This document shows, piece after piece, positions 1 through 12,288 of a stretch of DNA of 64,000 bases (positions within the stretch are counted from its first letter, which is position 1; the number at the start of each line of letters is the position of its first letter). The position numbers and the translations under genes are program-made. The stretch is from Anaspis maculata (taxonomy: Eukaryota > Arthropoda > Insecta > Coleoptera > Scraptiidae): NCBI GenBank assembly GCA_949128115.1, contig OX421964.1:2666001-2730000 (forward strand), read 5' to 3'. The notes below the pieces were generated by a model. That model made no database searches. It was not told the origin of the DNA and saw nothing but the letters and a program-made list of their open reading frames with translations.

Positions 1-535
1 TGATATTCAGCGAGTTTGACACTTACGTACGATTTCCAACCTCCATTTCTCTATGATGTTTGTTATTTTTAGTCGGCTCGGCTGTTGTGAGTGTTGTGCA
101 AAAAAATGAGCTTTATTGAAAAAAAATATTTTCTCATTTAATAAAATTGGTATCAAACTGGTGCCATTTAAAATTACCATAGCAATTAGCTGTGATTAGC
201 GGAAATAAGCACCTCTTTCGAACTGGAATTTTAAATTTCGCGGGTAACGCTCGGGACTTCTTTTCAAGCGGAGGAATCTGGTGGTCCTTTCTATCAGTGT
301 ATAGAGTATACCACAGTAATACAACACAATTAACAAACTTATTTGATACCAACGAAGTTTCTTTTTCGTTATGCATTATAGTTAGGCACTTATTTTTTTT
401 TTCAAATAGTTTTACGGACAATATTTCAGTTCATCTCGATTTTGCCGACTGAGCTTGATTTTGCCGAATGGATGTTCGCGACTGGGGGGGTGTTACAACT
501 CCCACACTCCCTCTTCGGACCGGCCCTGAGGAAAT
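1..535. other. Unassigned AT-rich sequence
   Basis: I see no gene or repeat structure here. The short open frames on both strands carry no recognisable motif and look like chance. Confidence 0.4.
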
Positions 536-1640
536 GAACTAAAGAAAGTCCCCCAAAATCCGAGCTTAGGAATCCACGATAGAAACCATCAAGTGTTAAA
601 AACCATTTCTTTGGGAAAAGAACTCATCTTCTTAGCTCAAGATTTTTTTTGCCATTGGATGATTGTATATTACTATTTTAAGATTACCCATACAATATTT
701 TGACAGTTGCCTAGAGGGCGGATCCAAGATGGCGGCTAAGAAGGAAAAACAGTGGACTACATTATTTTTGAAAATAGCAATTGTGGACATTGGTTGATGG
801 TCATATTCCATTTCATTCATAATTTTCAATTGAAAACTAAGTTACACTCCAGTACTTGAGAAAATCTGGTGACCTACCTCTGATTTCTTAGGAAAAAAGA
901 GGAATTTGTTAATTTTTTGTTTTTTCCCAAATATTTCAAAATGGTTCAAGATTTTTCTGAATGACTTGAAGCATCATCAAAAGCATAAAATTGCGAATAT
1001 ACATATATGATAATTTTCATATATCCAGCTCTTTTGCTTTCTGAGATAAAAAAAATCAAAATGTTGCTTTTATTATGTTTCAGAGGGGAAAACAGTCGAT
1101 TTCATAACCTGCAGGTGAAAAAAATTAATTAAAAAAAAACTCCTATTTCAGGAACCATGAAAGCTGAAGATATATAAATCTTTAAATGTATTCCTGTTTT
1201 CATGTTGTTGAAGGTGCTGTGAATCATCCTGAAATATCTTGGACCGTTTTTGAAATTTGCTGAAAAGACTGAAAAAAGTTCCAAATTCTTTTTTTTTTCA
1301 GTAAATCAATGATTTTTTGAGATGCTGAAGTATAACATAAGTTTTCAATTGAAAATCATGCAAGAAATAAAATATGATCATCATTCAATGTCTAGATCTA
1401 TTATTTACAGAAAAAATATAGTCAACTGTTTTTTCTTTTTGGCCGCCATCTTGGATCCGCCTCCTATGCAAATCATGAAATCGTATATGGCTATTGTTAA
1501 GATGGTTATGTGGGATCATTCAATTGCAAAAATAAAAATCTTGAGTCAAGACAAGGACTTCTCCGCTGAAGAAACGAGTTTTTAACACTTGATGGTCATT
1601 ATCATGGGTTCCTAAGCTCGGATTTCAGGGGACTCTTTAA
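536..1640. repeat. Foldback (palindromic) element, about 1.1 kb
   Basis: The two halves are imperfect reverse complements. The left arm runs through AAAATCCGAGCTTAGGAA (about 555), the GCGGATCCAAGATGGCGGC block (about 718) and TTTTCAATTGAAAA (about 825). The right arm mirrors these at about 1620, 1450 and 1340. The centre is near 1080-1100. The 87-codon open frame inside the right arm has no known domain and is probably incidental. It is most likely a non-autonomous DNA element; no clear target duplication was found. Confidence 0.7.
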
Positions 1641-4299
1641 AGCTTATTTATGACCATCAGAGGAACGTGTGTACAAAATTTCAACCCTCTACTATTTTTT
1701 CCGAAGTAAAAAGTCATAGTGACTGGACTATAAATAGACCCTTCTGAATCTGAAGATGCCTGTTACCAAGGCGAAATATTGACCGGAAGTAAGATATCCA
1801 CGATAGTTGAAGATGGCGTCCAATTAGGCGGAAAGGATTCTTTTCTCCTATATCTTTTTAACCGCTTCACCGATTGATCGCAAATTTCATACGGATAGTT
1901 CTTAGGTACGTGTCCATGGTTTGATGAAGAAGAACTTCAACAAAAGTATCCAGTGGCGTAGATACTGGTTGGCCGACTTTTCTTCTTATTCCAATTTTTG
2001 AGCTGCTGTAAATTTTCTGAAAAGATCATAACTTCAAATTCTGGATTCAATTTTGATGCTCAGATTTTCCAGCGAAATTTGACATATACTGGCCAACCTA
2101 TGGAATGGAACACTGTGAGTAGATGTGGAAATTATTGTGAAATGATGGAAAAAAAAATAACAAATTTTGTAACAGTTGCTTTGAGTAAAGACCGGTTCGT
2201 CATTACTCTTTTGGAATGTTCATTTCTTCACTCGCATGATTTGCATCACTCAACTTCGTCTTGTGTTCAAACATCATGCTTGTGAAGAAATGGGGATCAT
2301 TTCACTCGCTGTATAATCGCTACGCCTCATGATGGCAAACATGGCTTATTTGGACCTGAAAACGCGCTCTTGTATCGAAAAATACTATTTCACGCAAGAG
2401 GACTCTAATATTGACTGATTTCATTATCTCACAATGAGTCCTATTTCTTACAGCTCAAGACTGACAAAGACACCCATGGGTAGAAATACTCGATTTTTTT
2501 TTTGAGGCTGTTGAGAAGCCGGAGTCGCTTCCTCCCACCCAGCCATATACATACATGCCATGCCATACAGCTTCACATAATGAAGAGCCATTATCAAGCA
2601 CGGTTTATTGTGGAGATAACCATAATACTGATCACTATTCACTGCAGTTACCTGATTATCCAGGTCTGTTCTCGGAGAACGCCCACTTTTCTTTCCACAA
2701 ACTTCCAGAATTGGAACAATGCTGATGGAAAACACTCCAAAACCATATCTTGACTCCAATCTTGACCACCTTAGACCCCATCGCTGAAAATCGTGTCCCC
2801 AAATTGAGCTTACTGCAAAACAAACTGTGGGACTCGAATTTGCTTTTGCAGGAAATCTGGCATGAAATGCCTGAAACTTTGTGAATGCAAAGGACCTCAA
2901 CAACCACAAAATAGATTGATAAGTCCAATTGCTTCACCAATTGTTGAAAATTCTGTTCGACTACATACATATTAGTGCTCGTTGAATACTGCTTAATTTT
3001 CCTGAATCTGAAAAGTGCTCTTATGTTGACACTAGGTCAGTGTTGGGTGTTGACAAGATTCTTGTCTTTCAAGAATGACAAGTCTTTGTCTTTCAAGTAG
3101 TAAGTCTGTCAACTAGGCTTCTTTCAATTAGAACTAGTTCTTATTAGTTTCTAAAATGGTAAGGAATCCATGTTCAACTGTATATTCTCGCTGTTGTAGA
3201 TCTACGAATAGAGAATCTCAGTTTTTACTCTTTTTTTTTCTTGTTTGGGTATCTGATGGTTATATCTTCGCACAAGGAATGTGTAGTCAACATTCTTACA
3301 TGAGCCATTAGGCTCGTGTACCTCATACTTGAAAATCATGTATATATGCCGATCAGCTTTTAAATTCAGCACTAGAACGGTAATTTTTGCACGCCAAGTT
3401 GGCAATTTTGCGATATTTGGGGATGCTCAAATTTGTAATGTTGGATCAATATTCCCCCAGATGACCTTGAATTCGTATTGTCAATCGAGTACACCGCTGT
3501 TGCAAGATTGTATATGAACGCTCTAGACGTCTTGATTTTGATAGACTTTCTCCAGTTTAAATGGGCGACTGGTGAATAGTTTTTTTGAATAAAATAGTGA
3601 ATCATAATATACCATCATATCATATACTAGGTTGAGAAAACTGTTCTAATGTATGGTCAGAAATGAAGGCCTAGTGTCTAAAACCTAGAACGGCTCGGCA
3701 CTCTGTCACTCACCTGCCATTCTGACAAGATAACAGTCATAACAGCCAAGGCAACACTGTAGCGGAATATGATGCAAGGAGACGCCAGAATTGGCATTTC
3801 ATGTCAAAATTTCCTAACCTCACTGGACTTCGCCACAAAAAGCCCGTTTTCACGTAACTTGGTCTGTCAGCGTCCGTTACACTCTAGGGAACATGGCCAA
3901 CCGCGTTTTAATTTCTACTGAATTTAAAACGTGATCGGCATATAGATAAGCATTTTGTTTGAAATCAATCAGAAATTTCTTCTCATGCGAAGGCTGTGTG
4001 AGGTGAATTTTTCACCCGAGAATTTTCCTATTTCCGCAGTAAAACCAATCCTTTGGTGAAACCACCAAACTAAAAGCTATGTTTTCGCACTTTTAGGTAG
4101 CAGAAATACTTTCTCTAGAATTCACAACGGTAAAAAGCGGAATCGAAGCTATATAAAAGTTATAATGCCAAATATGGAGCAAGTGTGTCCGAGTTATCGG
4201 TCGAAGATTAAAGTCAAACGGCCTTTGCTTTATCACAAAATGCATAGTTTAGGCGCTAATCCACCGGACTAGTTCCCAACTACACTTCAGACACAAGGC
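1641..4299. other. Unassigned intergenic sequence
   Basis: Single-copy-looking DNA within this window. Open frames of up to 153 codons (2448-2909 minus) overlap others on both strands and show no domain, and their context suggests chance. A short block at 4300-4380 resembles the GGGGGCTC/ACACAAG repeat family described at 5575-6090. Confidence 0.4.
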
Positions 4300-4467
4300 C
4301 GCCGATATAGCTCCGAATGCCATAGAACCACTATAAAGGAGGCCCAATGAAGCTACATAATAAAACAAGCGAATATGCCTGAATATGCTTCGTGTAGCGC
4401 ACTTCCTTTTTGAATGATAAGTGAACGCAAGATGTTGATTAGGGTTCTACCGTTATTTGGGCAGAAA

Positions 4468-4733
4468 TTTCAATATGGCGGCCAAAATAAAGTCAGATTC
4501 ATGAAATTTGGCTTAAAAATCGAAATGATCGTACTATAGACAAGGGTGAGTTCCAAGTCTCATGAAAATCGTTCCACTAATGAGAGATTTCAATATAGCG
4601 GCCAAGATGGCAGAATGTTGGAATTTGGCTGGAGAATAAGAATGATCATACGAAACAAAGGTACCCAAGTCCCAAGCTCTATGAAAATCGTCAAGTGATG
4701 AGAAATTTCAATATGGCGGCCAAGATGGCGATA
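4468..4733. repeat. Tandem repeat, about 120-bp unit
   Basis: TTTCAATATGGCGGCC-type words recur at about 4468, 4588 and 4706. The text between them (ATGAAAATCGT..., AATGATC...) is also shared. This gives two full units and part of a third, with periods of about 120 and 118 bp. Confidence 0.7.
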
Positions 4734-5500
4734 GAGCATCATTTGTCCAAAATCGGATGTATTTTGATGAAGTTCACATCGCCTGTGAATTTCACTTAAA
4801 TCGGACTACTTTCAGAGAAATTTAAAATGGCGGACCAAAGATAGCGGCCAAGTGACAAAAATCATTGGTCAAATGTTTATGGTGAACACGTACGCATTTG
4901 ATTGGCATTTGCACCACATCGATATCTCTTTTCGTTGAGGCATAATTCTCCTAGTTCTATTATTTTGAAACATGTTTAATATGGAGAATACAAGATGGCG
5001 GCGGGACATCAATTGTCGAAAATTGGATGTATCTAATTGACGTTCACATCACCTGCAAATTTCACTAGAATCAGTCCACTCTCAGATAGATTCAAAATGA
5101 CGAATCAAAGATGGCAGCCAAATGACAAAAATCATCAGTCAACTTTATATGGCGGACATATCCGCATTTCATTGGCGTTTGGACCACATCGATATCTCTT
5201 CTCGTTGAGGCATAATTCTCCTTGTTCTATCACTTCGAAACATGTTCAATAGTGAGAATACAAGATGGCGGCGGGGCACTAATTGTCAAAAATTCGATGT
5301 ATCCTGATGAAGTTTACATCGCCTGCAAATTTCACTCAAATCGGACCACTTTCAGAGAAATTTAAAATGGCGAATCAAAGATGGCGGCAGAATAACAAAA
5401 AACCAAAAGTCAACTTGATATCCTGGACATATGTACTATTGATCAGCGTTCACACCACATCGATATCTTTCTTCCCTGAGGAGTTATCGCGGGTACGAAC
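4734..5500. repeat. Tandem repeat, 270-bp unit, three copies
   Basis: The word TTGTC(C/G/A)AAAAT starts at 4743, 5013 and 5283, an exact 270-bp spacing. Each unit continues through a GATGAAGTTCACATCGCCTG-like stretch, a TTTAAAATGGCG block, CACATCGATATCTCTT and CAAGATGGCGGC. The third unit runs into a GGAC/AGAC tract. It is probably part of a dispersed transposon or satellite. Confidence 0.8.
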
Positions 5501-5530
5501 GAACGGACGGACAGACGGACGGACGGACAA
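5495..5530. repeat. GAAC/GGAC simple repeat
   Basis: A short (GGAC)n-like microsatellite interrupted by AGAC closes the 270-bp tandem block. Such tracts are common at the edge of insect dispersed repeats. Confidence 0.85.
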
Positions 5531-5574
5531 AGTGAAGCTAAAAGCGCCTTTTTCCCATTTTTTGGGTTAGTGCG

Positions 5575-6090
5575 CTAAAAAGGCAGAGGGGGGTTACTGG
5601 AACTTTTTAAGCCATGAAAAAATATAATGGAGCTCATCGGGGCTCCAAATTATATTTGAAAATACAAGAGGAAAGCTCGAAAAGCTTCGGAAAAGTGCAA
5701 AAGGGCCTAACAGAGCTTCGAACGGTATCGAAGACACAAGAGGGCCCAATGGAGCTCTGTCTGTAACAAAATAACCTAAAATTGGGCTTACTGGTACCTA
5801 TTCCGAGAGCCATGAAAAAACAATAGAAGGGGCACAACAGGGTTCCAACTAAACTTGAAGACACAATGGGAGGCCGATAGGGCTCCCATCGTGATATGAT
5901 GGCCCACCGCCGCTTGCTGCTTCGAAAGTCATGAAAAATGCAAAGGGACTCAGCAGGGCTTCAAATTATATTGAAGACAGAATAAGGAGACCCAATAGAG
6001 CCCTTGATAACACAAGACTGCAAAAGGGGTCTTACTGGAAGTCCGAACGCTATAAAAAACATAAAGGGACTCGTAAGGTCTCAGCAATTA
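5575..6090 (+). repeat. Degenerate GGGGCTC/ACACAAG array, block 1
   Basis: The words GGCCCAATGGAGCTC, GGGGCTCCAAA, GAAGACACAAG and CCATGAAAAA recur every 60-100 bp with variable linkers. The same family is seen in reverse orientation at 9840-10400 and 54420-55930, and forward at 58930-60660. It is a loosely periodic repeat, not a coding region. Confidence 0.65.
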
Positions 6091-6299
6091 AATTAAAGAA
6101 ATGAGGAGGAAAACGATAGAATTGGACCTTTGCCTTGGTGCAGCGTCTGTTCTTGGTCGTATCAGCACGAAATATTTTGATCGGACTCATTTTCACGTCT
6201 TCTGAGAACGCCACTTGAAGACACATTGACCAAACTTGGCAAGTCTCACACGGAAATTTTACCATTTCTTGATTTTGCAGACTTCACAGATTTGCCAAA

Positions 6300-6660
6300 A
6301 CTTAGATTTTTACTGTTCGGTGGCGCTACTGCTGTTTGTGTTCGGAGCCTATAGCGTGTTGCTCAAAATTCTTGAGTAGGTGCTACTTTACCGAATCTGA
6401 TGACAAACATACAGCTATAGCATAATCAAGGTAACGTAAGTTACTTAATACTGATAGGTAATTTGTTCTCAAGGAAGGTTTTTGATAAATGTTTCTTTTG
6501 TTTCAGGTAAGCCATGTCTCCAAGTTGTCCAACAGATTCTGTATTTTTGATACAAAGGTAAGCTGATATCAACTTTGTTGAACGTCTTTCATGACTCGTT
6601 GATATGGTGCTGTAGGAGGTAAACTACCGAAGTTCTATTTTATATCAAAGAAGGTGGTGA
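6300..6660 (+). repeat. Duplicated block shared with 40080-40440
   Basis: About 350 bp resembles the block at 40080-40440 in the same orientation. Shared parts include ATCAAGGTAAC, AATTTGTTCTCAA, the 51-bp exon-like core and GACTCGTTGATATGGTG. Similarity is highest over the core at 6507-6557. Confidence 0.7.
6507..6557 (+). other. Candidate 51-bp internal exon, copy 1
   Basis: The block is preceded by a pyrimidine tract ending TTTCAG and followed by GTAAGC, good acceptor and donor sites. It is 51 bp long and open in the frame reading VSHVSKLSNRFCIFDTK. A second copy at 40241-40291 keeps both splice sites and differs at only three bases (F/S, D/N and one silent). I recognise no protein family. 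It could be a duplicated small exon of an unknown gene, or a conserved part of a dispersed repeat. Confidence 0.4.
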
Positions 6661-7237
6661 AATCCGGCCAAAATACATTAATAGTATAAAGTAGCATAAC
6701 TTCTGAGGAATCTTGAGATATAGATAGATCTAGAAAACATGTAGGATGATCCGGCTTGAGCTACAGCATTAGCTTGAAGGTATATCCATAGAACTACAGA
6801 GAAGTTGATATACGTAGCTCTCGACCCAGCTGGGTGTTGTGCAGTGTGACCATCCGAAAAGAGGATGTCGGTGTAACATGAGAGGAGAAGAGTGAGAAGA
6901 CGCGCAGATGTCAGCGAGGCTGGTCATTGACCAGTCTTGTGAAGCATGGTAAAGTAGATACAGCAAGTGGTTGACTGCGAAAACCATTTTAATGATGCTG
7001 GGGTGAAGTCGTGGAGATCATCTTTGTTGCATGGAAGGCTGTTAGTGGACATTCTGCAATGATGCAGTTCATTGTCAGGTCCTCAGCTCCACAGTATCTT
7101 CTGATCTTCATTGGTGTAACCGGAACCTGCTGTTTCCCTGTCCGGTTCTTATCATACTATAGCGTTTTTGAGTTACCAGAACCGAGCCGGTTTAGCTGGA
7201 TCGCAGAAATAGCATAGCAGCCATAACATAGACGCAG
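6661..7237. other. Unassigned sequence
   Basis: No repeat or gene recognised. The open frames of 60-72 codons lack motifs. Confidence 0.35.
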
Positions 7238-7352
7238 AAAGCATACCCGGAAAAAACATACCCAGAAAAAGCATAGACCGGAGAAACCATAGCTTGACCA
7301 AAATATACCCGGAATAAACATAGCTGGAAGAAACATACCCGGAAATAACATA
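7238..7352 (+). repeat. Minisatellite AACATACCCGGAAA-like
   Basis: AACATACCCGGAA, AGCATAGACCGGAG and AACATAGCTGGAAG variants recur about every 18-19 bp. A related degenerate array (ATACCAGCCAAAAAT words) lies at 17845-19190. Confidence 0.75.
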
Positions 7353-7916
7353 CTCCTCTTTTCTTTCCCTCTCTTCTCGAATATATAGCCAAATCCACCA
7401 AAAGATTTCGAGAATTATGAGATTGCGAGTGAGATTGTAACTGATTATACTTCTAGAAGTTTCAGTGAGAGCGAAAAGAAATAATCGACGTTGGATAAAG
7501 AAGATTTGGCTGGTTGTTTAGTGTCACGTAGAGGAATAGACACTCTGGCGTTGCTTCAAACTTCATCGCTATTTCCAAGCTCAATTGCAACTGGCTTAGG
7601 TGTGTTACGCGTCTAGAAGTTTAAATAATAGCGAAAGCACCTATTCGACGCTGGAAAGAGAAGCTTTGGTTAGTTACTCACCTAATGGGCAATGGAAAAT
7701 GTCGCGATGCTCCAAGTTTAGACTGTTGAGCTTCATTCGCAGCTAGCTGTCCAGGTAGGGAGCGAGCAAGAGGGTGAAAGAAGTGAGAGAGGAGAAAGAT
7801 GTAGGAAGTGGACAGAGCAGGAAAAAGGAGCGAAGGGGAAGATGAGACCATAGAAAGAGGAAGAGAATTGGGAAGACAAGGAGAGGGGGAAATATGAAGA
7901 AAATGATAAGCGAGCC
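7353..7916. other. Intergenic; purine-rich tract at 7755-7900
   Basis: The only structure I see is an almost pure A/G tract on the plus strand (about 7755-7900). It produces spurious serine/proline/leucine-rich open frames on the minus strand. Confidence 0.5.
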
Positions 7917-8467
7917 CGTAGGAGGAATGGAATGGTTGAAGAAAATTGTGAAGACAAGTGCAGTAAGACAGTTTATTATTGATCACATTTGTGTCAACTA
8001 AATTAGGAGATCATTAATTGATTAATACGATCAGCAAAATAAATAACCGGTTGGTAATAAAACAGGGTGGTTTTTTTGTAATCTAAATTTCAATGGCGTC
8101 TGGCAGGCGAAGTGGGTACGCAACTTATGAAAACTAAAAAGGGGCATGGCAGCATTCTGCTGCTTACAGTTTCAAGTTTTGTTCGACAATACAACCATGA
8201 TTGTCAGTCCATCAACTTTGCATGCACGGTAACGAAAAAATGCAACTTTCAGGCTACATGGCATCGCACGTGCGCGCAAAGTTGATGAGTGATAACCATG
8301 ATTGTGGTGTCAGTATCATAATAAACCTAGAACTGTAAACTACAGAATGGCTGGCGTGCCCCTGTTGATGAGTTGCGTACTTAGTTTGCCAGGAGCCGTT
8401 GAAATTGTGACATCACTAAAGAAAAAATTATACATCTACTTGGATCCATCTACCCTACTTGCATGCT

Positions 8468-9384
8468 TCAATCTGCTTTGTGTTTGGAATGTAAGGTCAT
8501 CAGAACTGAATACAGTCCTTTGGCCATCTGAAGAAAAGAACGAAATTTGATTTCAACAAAGAGAAACAGAAAATGAACCTTGCATTTTTTGATGAGAAGA
8601 TGCTACTTGATGGAAGTGTTCTTTGCATCATGCTTTTCCGATCCAGAAAGGTAGCCATCAGCGCCATTCATGCCGGCAGCGTATACAGGGTGAAACAGAA
8701 GTTGGAAAACTGTATCCAAATAATCTCTGTTTGGAATCTGAACGCAACTACGCATGTTTCGACAACTAAACGTTGAAGAGCACTTCCCACTGGACCGTTA
8801 TCATGAAAAATTCGAAGGATGCAACACACGATTGCATTTGAATTTCTCAAAAATTTACTAGCTTTGGCGTTAATTTGGTTTCCGGCACTGTCGGGAGACC
8901 ATAAGTCCAAGTTTCGCCACACCGTTTCCCAAAACTTGCGTTTCCACAAAATAGCAAAGCCCGCTGCTGTTCCCTGAAATCATTGCCCTGATCAAAATTA
9001 TTATCTGATTAGTATTCTGTTCACAATCAAGCTAGGTTTTTGATCGTTTTTGTCTCGTTCATTTTTTTTTATTGATTTACGTTTGTCATACGCTTACTTA
9101 CATATGATCTGGCGATCAGAAAAGAGGCATATTTCATGATATAAGACGACTCGATGATGTACATGCACGCTTCAAAGACATAAACCATAATTTGTATCAC
9201 CAATGATGATATCAAAACAATCCTGGTTATCTTCTTGGTAAAAATGCCGACGCACACCAGATGCGGCAACCAGAAATATTCTTCTGTAACAATAATCAGA
9301 TTAAGTCTTGAAAATTTTAAATCGCGTTTTAATCTCACCGCCTTTCATCAGCGATTTCTTGCAAAAGTCTGAATTTTCCATCAT
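8468..9384 (-). pseudogene. Odorant receptor OR1, decayed tandem copy of OR2
   Basis: Exon 1 is 9384-9339 (MMENSDFCKKSLMK..., donor GTGAGA). Exon 2 is 9283-9102 (starts EYFWLPH, holds TM1, ends IARSY, donor GTAAGT). Exon 3 starts at 8973 (GTAAGFAILWKRK) but matches OR2 only to about 8813 (SNAIVCC). The rest of exon 3 and all of exons 4-6, which carry the pore-side transmembrane segments, are missing. The last exon is still recognisable at 8527-8468 (MAKGLYSVLMTL..., stop TGA). The flanks (7917-8460 and 9475-9550) match those of OR2, so the whole locus was duplicated and then suffered an internal deletion. A CCGGCAGCGTATACAGGGTG stretch at the break (about 8675) resembles transposon ends at 51.2 kb, so an insertion may have caused it. 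It cannot encode a working receptor. Confidence 0.88.
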
Positions 9385-9474
9385 GTGAACCGGTGCCGAG
9401 CCGATGTCTCGTGCAAATGCACAATGTTCAATATAGAACTTCCGTTCAAGGCAGACTGGAAAGAATAAGTAATG

Positions 9475-9550
9475 GAAATCAAATATTGATATTTAAATGC
9501 TTTGGTCTTTAGAAATCCTACATTGTTTAGATGCTCAAGTGCGTAATTAA
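9475..9550 (-). promoter_or_regulatory. Conserved upstream region of OR1
   Basis: Two 19-bp words, GAAATCAAATATTGATATT (9475-9493) and TGCTCAAGTGCGTAATTAA (9532-9550), are identical in the OR2 upstream region at nearly the same distance from the ATG (about 91 and 148 bp versus 93 and 150 bp). This suggests a shared promoter, or simply a recent duplication. Confidence 0.45.
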
Positions 9551-9669
9551 GCTGTACTACTTATCTGACATCCTGGTCACGGCACCAGTGTAACGTTTTT
9601 GTCTCCTACATGTCTTCTCACCTACATGTAGGGTTCCTAGGGACGCAAACGTTTGAGTATATCCATGCC

Positions 9670-9711
9670 TTCTTTCCATGAGTGGTTTTCGCAAAAATTC
9701 GAATTTTCCAT
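9670..9711 (-). pseudogene. Relic odorant receptor exon 1
   Basis: The minus strand reads ATGGAAAATTCGAATTTTTG, closely matching OR1 exon 1 (MENSDFCKK...). A one-base loss then breaks the frame in the CKKPLME part. No further exons of this copy are seen between it and OR1. It is a remnant of a third tandem copy. Confidence 0.7.
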
Positions 9712-9839
9712 TATGAACCGGTACTAGACCGATAACATTCTCAACACACCAGAGGGTTAAATGATCATTGAGCGATCGTCGTTCAACTCTTGCTGTCTTG
9801 GTTACATAAATAGACAAATAATAGCACTTTCTGGTAATT

Positions 9840-10400
9840 GATCATGAAGAGCCCAATTGAGCCCTTGTGTCTCTTTGTGGCTCCCAAAACGGTTGTGCTG
9901 ATTCTTGTGTCCTCTTACGGCGCCGAAGTTAGAAGCTATAGGTCTCATTTGGAGCTTCAGTGAGCTATGTCTTCTTGAACTGGGCTTCAGAATACCCCAA
10001 TTATTCATTTTCGAAGTCCCCAAAATGTTCATTTCATACTTGACGGCCACTTTGAGGACATTATCATCGAGAGCAACTGAATTCGAATTTGTATTGTGTT
10101 CAAGTTTGGAGATTTCGGGTTTGTGATGGTGGAGGAATGTGAGACGTTAATAGATGTCGGAATTGAGCGAGTTGAATTCTGATTTTATACGGTGGCTAAA
10201 GAAACTTTTTCTGATTTTAGCTATTTTTCTACCAGGAGCACTGATGCTCCTTTTCGTGTCTTCTTTCGCTTTTGGAACTATAGTGTGCCTTTTTGTGTCC
10301 TGTTCGCCCGTTCAAACACTGGTAGGCCTTCGTATGTGTTGTGTTAGGTGTCGTTCACAGCTCTCATGAGCTCCCTCAATGTGGTCTCAGGATTTTTTTT
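9840..10400 (-). repeat. Degenerate GAGCCC/CTTGTGTC array, block 2
   Basis: AAGAGCCCAATTGAGCCC, CTTGTGTCTC, TTGGAGCTTC, CTTTTCGTGTCTTC and GAGCACTGATGCTCC are reverse-complement members of the GGGGCTC/ACACAAG family at 5575-6090. It is strongly decayed. Confidence 0.5.
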
Positions 10401-10740
10401 ATAAAAATTCCTTGAAGTGGTCCATTAAGTAAGGTATACTGACGGACAAATTAACGCACCACCAAATTTTTTGTCGCGGTTTGAAGTAAAATTATTCTCT
10501 TGCCAGTTATCCGATTTGAGTGATTTTTCTCTGAATTATACAGGACAATTCGTCAGGGATCTGACTGAGAAACAAATTTCCGGAAAAATGACATTTTTGG
10601 TGGTGTAGCGGGTGTGAAATCGATATGGTGTTTTTTTCCCATATCCTTCAGACTCCTTGTGGAGAGCACCGGCAACAGCCGAAAGTTACAATTCATCACC
10701 ACCTGAGCCCCATTTTCCCGCAACGTCCTTCGTTTTGATA
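10401..10740. other. Unassigned; possible transposon end at about 10436
   Basis: TATACTGACGGACAAATTAA at about 10435, followed by CGCACCACC, resembles the outer end of a Tc1-like element. I found no matching inverted end in the window. The rest is unassigned. Confidence 0.25.
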
Positions 10741-12288
10741 CCCTAATTTTTTAGGCCAGGCGGTATGTCGGTAAAATCACTGCAATCTGGAAAAAACTCC
10801 GACCAAAGCTTTTATGGTGTCAAAGTCTTCGTAAGGTCAGTAGTTATCTACCACTGAGTTTCCGCCCAAAAACGAGTTGTGCTGATTCCTCCACATCTGC
10901 GCGAAGGTAAAGGATGCCTCAAAAGTGCAAAAAGACCTGTTAAACCTTCGTACTTTTTCATTATATTTGCCTCAATGCAAACGTACATCTCTTACGCAAA
11001 CATTGGAAGCATCTGTCATCATCTCTATGCCAGTCTTACTGTTGAAAAAAAAACTTCTTTGTGCGGGTCAGATAAATTACATTTAATCGTTTTTCCACAC
11101 AAGAAAACGATGGAGCAACATGTATTTTGTATGTTTCTAATAACTCGTGTCCATTGAACCCATTTATGGTATTCAAATTTTAATAACAGCAGTTTTGAAG
11201 ATGTTGTCAGCAAAAAACTGAATAATTTTTACCCGCCTGTTCAGCAGCAATTTTTTCAATTTTACCAAATACCGTTGACGAAAATTTCATACGGAATGAA
11301 AAGCTCAAACTCTTCTCGAACGATATCGTGCCTGGCTTAACCGCGGCACGCACTTGAAAGTCTAAAAAACTGATTTCTTTTCGAGAAGTCCTGTTTCACC
11401 CGCGTGCGGCCGTGCCTACTTGACATAGACCGGGCTGATTACACGAGCTTGGAAATGTACTCTTTCCCAGCTTTAAAACGCGACCATTATTATTAAGACT
11501 TTGTACATTGATTTATGAAGAAATTATATATTATTTTATCATTATTGGTCGTGTTTTAAAGCTGGAAGGGAGTACATTTCCAAGCTTGTGTAATCAGTCC
11601 GGTCTATGTTAAGTAGGCACGGCCGCACGCGGGTGAAACAGGACTTCTCGAAAAGAAATCAGTTTTTCAGACTTTCAAGTGCGTGCCGCGGTTAAGGCAG
11701 ACACGATATCGTTAGAGAAGAGTTTGAGCTTTTCATTTCTTATAAAATTTTCGCAAACGGTGTTTGGTAAAATCGTAAAAATTGCTGCTGAACAGGCGGG
11801 TTAAAATTATTCAGTTTTTTGCTGACAACATCTTCAAAACTGCTGTTATTAAAATTTGAATACCATAAATGGGTTCAATGGACACGAGTTATTAGAAACA
11901 TACTAAATACATGTTGCTCCATCGTTTTCTTGTGTGGAAAAACGATTAAATGTAATTTATCTGACCCGCACAAAGAAATCTTTTTTTTCAACAGTAAGAC
12001 TGGCACAGAGATGATGACAAATGCTTCCAATGTTTGCGTTAAGGTTGTACGTTTGCATAAAGGCAAATAAAATGGAAAAGTACGGGGGTTTAACAGGTCT
12101 TTTTGCACCTTCAAGACATCCTTTACCTTTGGGTAGATGTGGAGGAATCAGCACAACTCGTTTTTGGGCGGAAACTCAGTGGTAGATACCTACTGACCTT
12201 ACGAAGAGTTTGACACCATGAAAGCTTTGGTCGGAATTTTTTCCATCCAGAATGACCTACCGCCTGGCCTATTTAGGAGAGGTAGAAA
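10741..12288. repeat. Foldback element, about 1.55 kb
   Basis: The left arm (10741-11492) and right arm (11540-12288) are close reverse complements, with about 50 bp of AT-rich loop. Paired landmarks include AGGCCAGGCGGTA / TACCGCCTGGCCT, TGGAGGAATCAGCAC and its complement, and CACGGCCGCACGCGGGTGAA with its complement. Matching short open frames in both arms (11025-11213 minus and 11819-12070 plus) are simply the same arm read twice. It is most likely a non-autonomous foldback element. Confidence 0.88.

Noticed and set aside
2448..2970. Two overlapping minus-strand frames of 153 and 104 codons
   Set aside because: Two frames over the same bases with no family features; most likely chance.
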